A stretch of 64,000 nucleotides of DNA from the NCBI GenBank assembly GCA_964457335.1, contig CAYWGD010000021.1, positions 15,690 to 79,689 of the forward strand. The letters are read 5' to 3'. Of this stretch, positions 50,039 to 58,542 are shown in pieces (positions within the stretch are counted from its first letter, which is position 1; every line of letters begins with the position of its first letter). Source of the DNA: CAJBVW01 sp964457335 (GTDB lineage Bacteria; Myxococcota_A; UBA796; SXON01). The notes under the pieces were generated by a model that ran no database searches, was not told where the DNA came from, and saw only the letters and a program-made list of their open reading frames with translations. The position numbers and the translations under genes were made by a program.

Positions 50039-52960
50039 ATGGTCGGATCCGCGCTCATCGTCGCGTTGGGGTGGATGGCCGGTTGCGTGCCGTCGGAGGA
50101 AAGCGGGCCGCCGACCGAGGGCACGGCCGCCGTGAAGGCCGTGGACGCCGACGGCGACGGAGACCCGGACGGCACCGATTGTGACGACGGCGATCCGGCC
50201 GTCCACGCCGGCGCCAGCGAGACCTGCGACGCGACGGACGAGGACTGCGACGGCATCGTCGACGACGGCGCCTGCCCCTGCGCGGACGACACCGACGGCG
50301 ACCACGCCTTCCTGTTCTGCACCACCCCCGCCACCTGGGCGGACGCGCAGGCGGCGTGCGCGTCCTGGGGCTACCACCTCGCGGACGTGGAGGACGCCGC
50401 CGAGGAGGCGTGGCTCTGGGCCGCGGCGGAGGCGCTCGACCCGGGCAGCGCGTGGTGGCACGGCGCGAACGACCGCGGGACGGAGGGCACCTTCGCCTGG
50501 GACGGCGGGGCCGACACGAGCTGGAGCCACTGGCGCGCCGGCGAGCCGAACGACTACGGCGGCGGCGAGGACTGCGCCGCGTTCGCGGACGACGGTGGCG
50601 GGGCCTGGAACGACAAGGCCTGCACCTTCACCTACGCCTACGTGTGCGAGGCGGGCTGCGTCTGGTCGAGCTGGTACGCGGACGCCGACGGGGACGGCTT
50701 CGGCGACCCGTCCACGCGCACGCGCGCCTGCGAGGCGCCCGTGGGCACGGTCGCGGACGCGACGGACTGCGACGACGCCGATCCCGGCGTGTACCCCGGC
50801 GGCGTGGAGGCGTGCGGCGGCGCCGACGAGGACTGCGACGGGCTCGTGGACGACGCCGACGGCAGCGTGTCCGCGGGCTCGCTCGCGTCGTGGCATCCGG
50901 ACGCGGACGGGGACGGCTACGGCGACGCGGCGACCGTGGTGGACGCCTGCGACGCGCCGGTCGGCCACGTGGCCGACGCCTCCGACTGCGACGACGGGGA
51001 CGCCGCCATCGCGCCCGGCGCCGCCGAGGTCGCGGCCGACGGCGTGGACCAGGACTGCGACGGCTCCGACGGCTGCACCTGGTACGCGGACGCGGACGGC
51101 GACGGCTACGGTGACGCCGCCGCGCCCCACGAGGACTGCGGGCGGCCCGCCGGCTACGCCGCGACGGCCGACGACTGCGACGACGGCGACGCCAGCGTGT
51201 TTCCCGGGGCCGCCGAGACCTGGTACGACGGCGTGGACGGTGACTGCGCCGGCGGCTCGGACTACGACGCGGACGGCGACGGGGCGGACGCGAGCGGCGC
51301 CGGCGGCCCCGACTGCGACGACAGCGACGCCGGCGCCCACCCCGGCGCGTCGGAGACCTGCGACGCGACCGACGAGGACTGCGACGGCGGCGTGGACGAG
51401 GACGCCTGCGCCGTGCCGGTCGAGACCTTCGACGGGCACAGCTACCTGTTCTTCCCCGCGCGCGTGAGCTGGGAGGACGCCCGGGAGGCCTGCGCGGCGC
51501 TCGGCTACCACCTCGCCGACGTGCACGACGCCGCCGAGGACGCCTGGCTCTGGGCCGCGGCCGAGGCCGCCGACCCCGCGACGGGCTGGTGGCACGGCCT
51601 GTCCGACCGCGACGTCGAGGGCGTGTATGCCTGGGACGGCGGGAGCGCGTCCGCCTACACGAACTGGCGCGCCGGCGAGCCCAACGACTACGGCGGCGCC
51701 GAGGACTGCGGGGCGTGGGCCGACGACGGCGGCGGCGGCTGGAACGACAAGGGCTGCACCCAGACGCTCGCGTACGTGTGCGAGGCCGGCTGCGAGCCCC
51801 GCGACTGGCACGCGGACGCGGACGGCGACGGCTACGGGGACGGCGGGGCCGTGACCTCCGCGTGCGAGGCGCCGGCCGGCACGGTGGCGGACGGGACCGA
51901 CTGTGACGACGCCGACGCGGCCGTCTCGCCCGGCGCGGTCGAGCTCTGCGACGACGCGCGCCGGGACGAGGACTGCGACGGGCTCGCGGACGACGCGGAC
52001 CCGAGCGTGGACCCCTCGAGCCTCGGCGCGTTCTGGGAGGACGCGGACGGCGACGGGTACGGCAGCGAGAACGCGGTCGCGGCGTGCCACGTGGGGGAGG
52101 GCTGGAGCGACGCGGCCACCGACTGCGACGACGCGGACGCCACCGTCTACCCGGGGGCGCCCGAGGTGGAGGACGGTCGGGACGGCGACTGCGACGGCGC
52201 CGTCGAGCTCGACGACCGCGACGACGACGGGCTCGCCCGCGCGGACGAGGAGGCGCTCGGCACGGACCCCGAGGACCCCGACAGCGACGCCGACGGGCTC
52301 CTCGACGGGCCGGAGACGGGCGACCCGGGCGCCCCCGCCGACACCGACCGCGACGGCGCCATCGACCCGCTGGACGCCGACGACGACGACGACCGCCTGA
52401 CGACGCGGGCGGAGATCGGCGACTACGACGCGGCCGACCCGGCCGACGCGCCGGACGACGTCGACGGGGACGGCGTGCCCGACCACCTCGACCTCGACAG
52501 CGACGACGACGGCGTGCCGGACGGCGAGGACGGCTTCGTGGACACCGACCGCGACGGGATCGACAACGTCGAGGACCCGGACGACGACGGGGACGGCATC
52601 CCCACGGCGACCGAGCGCGCCGTGGACGTGGACGGCGACGGCACGCCCGACCTGAACCCCGACGGGGACGCGGCCGAGAGCTGGCTCGACCAGGACGCCG
52701 ACGGGGATGGGTGCCTGGACGGCGGCGGCACGGAGCTCCTCGCCGGGGACGGCCCGGGCGACCCCAACGGCAACGGCGTCCCCGCGTTCGCCGACGCCGC
52801 GGAGTGCGACGACTGGGTGGGCCCCGCCGGCGGGGAGCCGACGGGGTGCGGATGCGCGTCGGGAGGCGCGGCGGCCGGCCTCCCGTGGCTCGCGCTCCTC
52901 GCGTTGGGGCTCGGGCGGGCGCGCCGCCCCCGTGCCGCCGCTACGTCCCCTGCTCCTTGA
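50039..52960 (+). CDS. Surface protein with two C-type-lectin-like domains, MopE repeats and MYXO-CTERM-like tail
   Basis: The 973-residue protein has a lipoprotein-like start (MVGSALIVALGWMAGC). Two lectin-like domains follow (about 80-200 and 460-580: WADAQAACASWGYHLADVED.., HWRAGEPNDYGGGEDCAAF.., WNDKACTFTYAYVCE). They are separated and followed by seven or so MopE-type DADGDG/DCDD modules. Next come thrombospondin type 3-like Asp repeats (about 720-900). The end is GCGCASGG, a hydrophobic helix and RARRPR, the layout of MYXO-CTERM sorting tails. It should be anchored at the cell surface and bind calcium and perhaps glycans. ATG at 50039. Confidence 0.9.
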   Translation: MVGSALIVALGWMAGCVPSEESGPPTEGTAAVKAVDADGDGDPDGTDCDDGDPAVHAGASETCDATDEDCDGIVDDGACPCADDTDGDHAFLFCTTPATWADAQAACASWGYHLADVEDAAEEAWLWAAAEALDPGSAWWHGANDRGTEGTFAWDGGADTSWSHWRAGEPNDYGGGEDCAAFADDGGGAWNDKACTFTYAYVCEAGCVWSSWYADADGDGFGDPSTRTRACEAPVGTVADATDCDDADPGVYPGGVEACGGADEDCDGLVDDADGSVSAGSLASWHPDADGDGYGDAATVVDACDAPVGHVADASDCDDGDAAIAPGAAEVAADGVDQDCDGSDGCTWYADADGDGYGDAAAPHEDCGRPAGYAATADDCDDGDASVFPGAAETWYDGVDGDCAGGSDYDADGDGADASGAGGPDCDDSDAGAHPGASETCDATDEDCDGGVDEDACAVPVETFDGHSYLFFPARVSWEDAREACAALGYHLADVHDAAEDAWLWAAAEAADPATGWWHGLSDRDVEGVYAWDGGSASAYTNWRAGEPNDYGGAEDCGAWADDGGGGWNDKGCTQTLAYVCEAGCEPRDWHADADGDGYGDGGAVTSACEAPAGTVADGTDCDDADAAVSPGAVELCDDARRDEDCDGLADDADPSVDPSSLGAFWEDADGDGYGSENAVAACHVGEGWSDAATDCDDADATVYPGAPEVEDGRDGDCDGAVELDDRDDDGLARADEEALGTDPEDPDSDADGLLDGPETGDPGAPADTDRDGAIDPLDADDDDDRLTTRAEIGDYDAADPADAPDDVDGDGVPDHLDLDSDDDGVPDGEDGFVDTDRDGIDNVEDPDDDGDGIPTATERAVDVDGDGTPDLNPDGDAAESWLDQDADGDGCLDGGGTELLAGDGPGDPNGNGVPAFADAAECDDWVGPAGGEPTGCGCASGGAAAGLPWLALLALGLGRARRPRAAATSPAP

Positions 52961-53741
52961 GCCGGATCTCCTGCACGTCCCGCAGGTGCTTCTGCAAGTC
53001 GGGCAGGAGCGCCTCGTAGTAGCTCTTCACCTCGGCGTCCTGGATCGTGGTCAGCGCGCGCTGCACGTCCGCGATGCTGCGGTCGTGCTCGTCGATGATC
53101 ACCCGCACGTACTCCCGGTCGAACTCCACGCCCGCGAGCTTCTCGAGCCGCTGGAACGTGGCGAGCTGCTGCTCGTTCTGCTTCTGCGAGGCCTCGTCGA
53201 GCGTGATGCTCTCGTCGCGCGCCAGCTTCACGAGCTTGTCGTCGGCGGACGTGTGCTCCCGGAGCAGGCGCTGGGCGTAGTCCTTCAGCTCGGGCGTGGT
53301 CGCCCGGTCCGCCGCGAGGCGGGCGAGGGCGATCTCGTGCACGTGGCCCTGGTGCAGCTCGGAGAGCATCTTGGCCGTGCCCTGCGCCGCCTGGGCCGTG
53401 GTCGTCGGGGCCACGCCAGTCTGCGGCGCCTGGCCCGTCTGCGGGGTCGTCGCGCCCGCGCCCGTCTTCTCGTCGGTGCCCATCCCCGTCTTGACGTCCT
53501 TGCCGTCGGTCCCGCGGTAGGCGCCGTTGGTGCCCTGGGCGCCGTCGGTGCCTGTCGCTCCGTTCGTGCCGACCGCGCCGTCGGTGCCCGGCGGGGTGAC
53601 GACGCCCTCCGGCTCCGCCGGCTCCACCGGCTCGACCGGCGCCGCCCGCTCCGCCGGCACGACCGGCTCCGCCCCTCGATTGCGCTCGTCCAGCTCACAA
53701 GCGGCGAGCAGCGCCAGCAACACCAAGATCCCACCACGCAC
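52941..53741 (-). CDS. DUF4142 lipoprotein with threonine/glycine-rich spacer
   Basis: A 266-residue product. GTG at 53741 follows GGAGGAGG and gives a compact signal with lipobox (GGILVLLALLAAC). A low-complexity spacer with GTDGAxGTNGA repeats (about 45-80) leads to a DUF4142 ferritin-like helical domain (AKMLSELHQGHVHEIALARLAADRA.., LREHTSADDKLVKLARD.., YVRVIIDEHDRSIADVQRAL). Function of DUF4142 is unknown; many are periplasmic. It overlaps the convergent lectin-like gene by 20 bp. Confidence 0.85.
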   Translation of the reverse strand: MRGGILVLLALLAACELDERNRGAEPVVPAERAAPVEPVEPAEPEGVVTPPGTDGAVGTNGATGTDGAQGTNGAYRGTDGKDVKTGMGTDEKTGAGATTPQTGQAPQTGVAPTTTAQAAQGTAKMLSELHQGHVHEIALARLAADRATTPELKDYAQRLLREHTSADDKLVKLARDESITLDEASQKQNEQQLATFQRLEKLAGVEFDREYVRVIIDEHDRSIADVQRALTTIQDAEVKSYYEALLPDLQKHLRDVQEIRLKEQGT

Positions 53742-53928
53742 GCGAACCTCCTCCGCCCCCAAACGAGGGGATCGGTCCGTCGGTAGGCGCCGGCTGGCGC
53801 CGGGGGAGGGCCGCGGGCGACACGTGGTCGCATCCGCTACGAACCGCCCGATCCGGCCGGGAGAGGCGACGCGGGCCCGCTTGCCGCGGGCGCGGACGGC
53901 GAGCCCCGGGGCTCCGGGGCGGAGGCCG

Positions 53929-55881
53929 TCAGAGCCCCGAGCCCCAGGCCAGGTACAGGGTCCCCGCGCCGGCGCCCGCGCCGTCGTGGCCCGGCGCCCC
54001 GATCAGGAGGTCGATCCAGCCGTCGTCGTCGAGGTCGCCCGTGCCCGCGATCGCGGTGCCGGCGGCGTCCCCCGGGGCGTCGCCGAGGAGGACCGCGTCG
54101 GCGGTGTCGGCGTACTCGGACGTGCCGAGCACGTCGGTGCCGTCCCACAGGTACACCGCGCCGGCACCGCTGTACGCGCCGGGCGCGCCGAGCGCGAGCG
54201 CGGTGCCCTGCCCGTAGCGACCGCCCACGACCGCGACGGAGGCGCCCAGGCGCAGGCCGGGGAGGTGCCCGAAGCGCTTGGCGCCCGCGTCGTCGAGGTC
54301 GACCTCCGGGGTGCTCTCGGGGTCGAGGGTGCCCGAGCCGATCACGTAGACGGTCCCGACCGTCGCGCCGGCGTCGCCGTCCCCGGGCGCGCCCACCACG
54401 ATCTCGGGGCTCCCGTCGCCGTCCAGGTCGCCCGCCGCGACCGGGCCCGCGCCCCCGTTGGCCGTGGGCGCGACGAGCTTCACGCCGAGGTCCGAGGGGG
54501 CGGCCCCGTCGACGACGTCGAGCAGGGCCCACACCGCGCCCGCGGCCTCCCCGCCGGCGCCGTCCCCGGGGGAGCCGGCGAGCAGGTCCTCCACGCCATC
54601 TCCGTCGAGGTCGGCCACGACGAGCGAGCTCCCGAGCAGGTCGCCGGGGTCCTCGCCGTAGATGGTCGCGCGGGGTGGATCCCACGCGTCGTCCGTGTCC
54701 CACCCGGCCGTGCCCGCGCCGCGCGAGGGGCCGGAGACGACGATGACCGCGCCCGCGTCGTCGCTGGACGTGGGCGCGCCCGCCACGAGGTCGTCGTAGG
54801 TGTCGTCGTTCACCCGCCCGCACGCGAGGTCCGTCCCGAACATGTCCCCGATGCCGCCCGCGAGCTCGACCGCGTGGTCCTCGTCCACGGGCCCCACGCT
54901 GGCCGCGTCCCACACGAGCGCCACCGAGATGCCGGAGGGATCCTGGCCGCTCACCACGAGGTCGGGGCGGCCGACGGCGTCGAGGTCGCACAGGGTGACG
55001 GCCCCGCCGAAGGTGAACCAGGAGCCCATGTCCACCGCGCGGATGGTGGTCCGCGCGTAGCCGTCGAGCGTCGCGCCCGCGGGGCGCGTCGCGTGCCCGC
55101 GGACGAGGTAGGCCACGCTCCCCGCGGTGGAGCCCACGAGCACGTCGTCGATGGTGTCCCCGTCCACGTCGCCCACCACGAGGTCCGCGCCCGCCCCGTC
55201 CGCGGGCGCGCCGTCGAGCCGCGTGCTCGTCGCGAGCGTCTCCTCGTCCGACCAGCCGCAGCCGCTCGGCGTGCCGTCGCAGTCCTGGTCGACGCCGTCG
55301 CTGCAGACCTCCTGGGCGCCGGGGTGGACGCCGGCGGCGGCCTCGTCGCAGTCGCCGGGCTCGGCGGCGTAGCCGGGGGGCTGGCTGCAGGCCGTGAGGG
55401 TGTCGTCGGTCGCGCCGTAGCCGTCGCCGTCGTCGTCCCGGTACCAGAGCCGCGCGTCGAGCCCGTCGTCCACGACGCCGTCGCAGTCGTCGTCGCGGGC
55501 GTTGCACAGCTCCTCGGCCGCGGGCGACGCCGTGGGATCCGCGTCGTCGCAGTCCCGCGCGTCGAGCACCGTCTCGGCGGGGGCCTCGCAGGCGATCACC
55601 GCGCCGATGTCCGCGCCGAACCCGTCCCGGTCGACGTCCGGCCACCAGGCGCGGTCGATGTCCTCGTCGATCGTGCCGTCGCAGTCGGAGTCGACCTCGT
55701 CGCAGCCGTCGAGCTGGTCGGGGCGGATGGCGGGGTCGGCGTCGTTGCAGTCGCCGGCCGCCTCGGTGAAGCCGTCGCCGTCGTCGTCGGTGAGTCGCTC
55801 CTCCACGTTGTCGTACACCGTGTCATCGATCAGGCAGCCGGGAAGCGCGAGGAGCGCGACCAGGACGTACGTCGGGCGCAT
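53929..55881 (-). CDS. MopE-repeat/FG-GAP (integrin-like) lipoprotein
   Basis: The 650-residue product begins MRPTYVLVALLALPGC (lipobox). Four MopE-type modules follow (about 30-215: DDDGDGF..DCNDADPAI.., CDEVDSDCDGTIDED). About seven FG-GAP repeats with calcium loops come next (GDVDGDTIDDVLVGS, ADLDGDGVEDLLAGSPGDG, GDLDGDGSPEIVVGAPGDG, GDLDDDGWIDLLIGAPGHDG), predicted to form a seven-bladed propeller. It is probably a large calcium-dependent surface protein; no catalytic residues are seen. ATG at 55881. Confidence 0.9.
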   Translation of the reverse strand: MRPTYVLVALLALPGCLIDDTVYDNVEERLTDDDGDGFTEAAGDCNDADPAIRPDQLDGCDEVDSDCDGTIDEDIDRAWWPDVDRDGFGADIGAVIACEAPAETVLDARDCDDADPTASPAAEELCNARDDDCDGVVDDGLDARLWYRDDDGDGYGATDDTLTACSQPPGYAAEPGDCDEAAAGVHPGAQEVCSDGVDQDCDGTPSGCGWSDEETLATSTRLDGAPADGAGADLVVGDVDGDTIDDVLVGSTAGSVAYLVRGHATRPAGATLDGYARTTIRAVDMGSWFTFGGAVTLCDLDAVGRPDLVVSGQDPSGISVALVWDAASVGPVDEDHAVELAGGIGDMFGTDLACGRVNDDTYDDLVAGAPTSSDDAGAVIVVSGPSRGAGTAGWDTDDAWDPPRATIYGEDPGDLLGSSLVVADLDGDGVEDLLAGSPGDGAGGEAAGAVWALLDVVDGAAPSDLGVKLVAPTANGGAGPVAAGDLDGDGSPEIVVGAPGDGDAGATVGTVYVIGSGTLDPESTPEVDLDDAGAKRFGHLPGLRLGASVAVVGGRYGQGTALALGAPGAYSGAGAVYLWDGTDVLGTSEYADTADAVLLGDAPGDAAGTAIAGTGDLDDDGWIDLLIGAPGHDGAGAGAGTLYLAWGSGL

Positions 55882-56022
55882 GGGGCCTCCGGGGGGACCG
55901 CGGGGGGACGCGGGGGGATTCCCTCCCTGCCAGTGTAGGGCGGAGGCGGGCGAGCGGAAAGAGCCGGTCTCCAGAAAAAATGACGAAGAAAGGACATAAT
56001 GGTTCGTGAATCGAGGTTCGTT

Positions 56023-57264
56023 TCACGAAGCGCGGGCGGCTTCCACGTCCTCCAACCGGTTCACGCGCCGGAGCGAGGGGGCCAGCCAGGCGGCCAACGC
56101 CACGACGAGCAACGTGCCACACCCACCCAACACGACCGCCCGTCGCGCGCCCAACCAATGCGCCGCCACCCCCGACTCCAGCTCCCCGATCTCGTTGGAG
56201 ATCCCGATGAAGAGGAAGTTGACCGCGCTCACGCGCCCGCGCATCGCGTCCGGCGTGGCGATCTGCACGATGGTCTGGCGCACGACCACGCTCATCTCGT
56301 CGCTCGCGCCCACGACCACGAGCGCCGCCACCGAGAGCCAGAAGGAGCTCGAGAGCCCGAACACGATCGTCGCGAGGCCGAACACCGCCACGGCGGCGAG
56401 CATCTTGTGCCCGGCGCGGCCGCCGAGGGGGCGGAAGGAGAGGAACACCGCCATCGCGGCGGCGCCCACGGCCGGGGCCGCGCGCAGGATCCCGAGGCCG
56501 GCGGGGCCCACCGCGAGGATGTCCCGGGCGTACACCGGCAGGAGCGCCACGGCGCCGCCGAGCAGCACGGCGAAGAGGTCGAGCGAGATCGCGCCGAGGA
56601 TGACCGGGCGCTCGCGCACGAAGCGCACCCCCGCGAAGAGCTGCGCCCAGCTCGGTTTTTCGCGGGAGAGAGCGGTCTCGCGCGGCCGCACCGTGGTGAG
56701 GAGCGCCGCGGCCGACAGCACGAGCGCGATGGCGACGAAGTACACGCCCCGCGCGCTCCCGGTCACCGCGTACACCGCCCCGCCGAGCGCGGGGCCCGCC
56801 ACCGCCCCGAATTGGAAGAGCGACGAGCTCCACGTCACCGCGTTGGGGAAGTCCTCCTTGGGGACCAACTGTGGCAACAGGGCCTGCTGCGCCGGCGCGG
56901 CGAAGGAGCGACACACCGCGAGCACGACCAACGTGGCGTAGATGGGGAGCGGCGTCGTCACGCCGACCGTGGCCCAGGTGGCGAGGAGCCCGGCGGTGAG
57001 CGCGTAGCCGAGGAGCGTGCAGAACACCACGACGCGCCGATCAACCCGGTCGACGACCGCGCCCGTCACGGGCCAGAGCAGCATCGCGGGCACGAACTGC
57101 ACGAGGCCGACAAAACCGAGATCCAGGGGCCGGCGCGTCAGGTCGTACACCTGCCAACCGACCGCCACCGCCTGCATCTGGAGGCCCAGGATCCCGAGCA
57201 GGCGCACGGCCTGGTACCGCCGGAACGGCGCGCTCCGGAACGCGGCGGGGCCTCGGCTCTCCAC
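56023..57264 (-). CDS. MFS transporter (EntS/MFS_3-like)
   Basis: A 413-residue membrane protein with 10-12 predicted helices. It starts near FRRYQAVRLLGILGLQMQAVAVGWQVYDLT and has the loop DRVDRRVVVF between helices 2 and 3, the MFS signature, and APAQQALLPQLVPKEDFPNAVTW typical of the MFS_3/enterobactin-exporter branch. It ends LRRVNRLEDVEAARAS. GTG at 57264 lies 2 bases behind the stop of the pentaheme cytochrome gene, so the two are translationally coupled. Substrate unknown. Confidence 0.9.
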   Translation of the reverse strand: MESRGPAAFRSAPFRRYQAVRLLGILGLQMQAVAVGWQVYDLTRRPLDLGFVGLVQFVPAMLLWPVTGAVVDRVDRRVVVFCTLLGYALTAGLLATWATVGVTTPLPIYATLVVLAVCRSFAAPAQQALLPQLVPKEDFPNAVTWSSSLFQFGAVAGPALGGAVYAVTGSARGVYFVAIALVLSAAALLTTVRPRETALSREKPSWAQLFAGVRFVRERPVILGAISLDLFAVLLGGAVALLPVYARDILAVGPAGLGILRAAPAVGAAAMAVFLSFRPLGGRAGHKMLAAVAVFGLATIVFGLSSSFWLSVAALVVVGASDEMSVVVRQTIVQIATPDAMRGRVSAVNFLFIGISNEIGELESGVAAHWLGARRAVVLGGCGTLLVVALAAWLAPSLRRVNRLEDVEAARAS

Positions 57265-57266
57265 GC

Positions 57267-58439
57267 TCAGCTGACCGTCACCATCACGCGCTGGAGCACG
57301 ATGACCTCCTTGCCGCGCACGAGCCGCACCTCGACGGCGCCGCGCCCGGCCGCCCCCTTCACGCTCGGCGTGAACGTGTGCGTGGCGCTGCGCTGCTGCC
57401 CCGCGCCGAGCCGCGTGTCCGTGGTGGTGTGGTACGGCGGCTTCGGATCGACCGTGCGCGCGAGCGTGGTGGACCAGGCGGGGGCGAGCTCCTTGTTCGC
57501 GGCGTCGAGCAGCACGACGTCGACGCGGTAGCTCTTGAAGGGGTTGCCGGTCGGGACGGTGTGCCCCGCGCCGGTGTTCTGCAACGTGAGCCCGAGCTCG
57601 AGCGGCTGCCCGCGCACGACGGCGGCCTTCGGCAGCTGCAGCAGCGCGGTGAGCGCGCGGCGCGGGTCGGCCGTGAGCGCGTGGGAGGGCAGGGTGCCGT
57701 CGGTCCCCGGCACGATGGCGCCGGCGGTCGGCGCCATGTGGCAGTCCTGGCACGTGACGTTGGCCGTGGCGTACGCGGAGGCCTTCCACTCGCCGTAGGT
57801 GTCGTAGAAGGGGCGGTCCCCGTCGGGCCAGGAGAGCTGGTGGCACGTGGCGCACGTGGCGGGGTCGGAGAGCTCGGCGCTGACGGCCACGGGGTGCGGC
57901 GCGTCGGGCGCGGGGCGCGTGGCCACGATGGTCTCGCCGCGCACGTGACAGGCCGTGCACGTGACACCCTCGCCGCGAAGCGTGAGGTCGAACGCCGGGT
58001 TGGGCTCAAGCCGCGGGCGGGAGAGGTCCCCGTCGATGTAGCCGGCGGCGAGCTGATCCTGCTGGTTGGAGAGGGGGAGGTGACAGCTGACACAGGCGGT
58101 GGAGCCGCCCGCCGATTGGAGCGCGGCCTGGAAGGTCTCGTCCGCCCAGGCCTTCGCGTGCGCCGAGCCCGACCACGTGTCGTGCGCGGCCCAGTGACAG
58201 GCGTTGCAACCCTGCGCGGAGAGCGAGGCGAGGCCCGCGGGCAGCGCGCCGATGGTCACGGGCAGCCCGTCCGGGAAGAGCTTCGGGGCCGGCGGCGCGG
58301 GCGGCGGCGCGGGCTCGACCGGCGCGGGCGCCTCCACGGGCGGCGGCGGCGGCTCCTGGGCCTTCCGGCCGCGAGCCAGGGCGATGCCCGCCGCCGCGAC
58401 CGGCAGGCAGGCGACGACGACGTAGCGGGCGAAGCGCAT
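57267..58439 (-). CDS. Pentaheme c-type cytochrome, second paralogue
   Basis: A 390-residue exported protein: N-terminal membrane or signal helix (MRFARYVVVACLPVAAAGIALA), a proline-rich linker (about 28-55), five CxxCH sites at 78, 116, 161, 196 and 230 (CNACH, CVSCH, CTACH, CATCH, CQDCH), GSAHAKA after the first, and a beta-sandwich with NTGAGHTVPTGNPFKSYRVDVVL. Order and motifs match the protein at 45001-46464 almost one for one. It should transfer electrons in the periplasm. It heads a two-gene unit with the MFS transporter. Confidence 0.92.
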   Translation of the reverse strand: MRFARYVVVACLPVAAAGIALARGRKAQEPPPPPVEAPAPVEPAPPPAPPAPKLFPDGLPVTIGALPAGLASLSAQGCNACHWAAHDTWSGSAHAKAWADETFQAALQSAGGSTACVSCHLPLSNQQDQLAAGYIDGDLSRPRLEPNPAFDLTLRGEGVTCTACHVRGETIVATRPAPDAPHPVAVSAELSDPATCATCHQLSWPDGDRPFYDTYGEWKASAYATANVTCQDCHMAPTAGAIVPGTDGTLPSHALTADPRRALTALLQLPKAAVVRGQPLELGLTLQNTGAGHTVPTGNPFKSYRVDVVLLDAANKELAPAWSTTLARTVDPKPPYHTTTDTRLGAGQQRSATHTFTPSVKGAAGRGAVEVRLVRGKEVIVLQRVMVTVS

Positions 58440-58542
58440 GGGAGCGGCGACGTATCTGCTTCCGGACCGATCCGCCGCGCGGCCGACGGAATGGATGTCA
58501 AGCGACCGACCCTTACGCCGGGGCTCCGAGGCCGCCCGCCCG

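Noticed and set aside
51589..53019. Arg-rich open frames inside the MopE/lectin gene
   Set aside because: Repetitive Asp codons in the true frame create Arg/Thr-rich shadow frames; the real frame has domains and a sorting tail.
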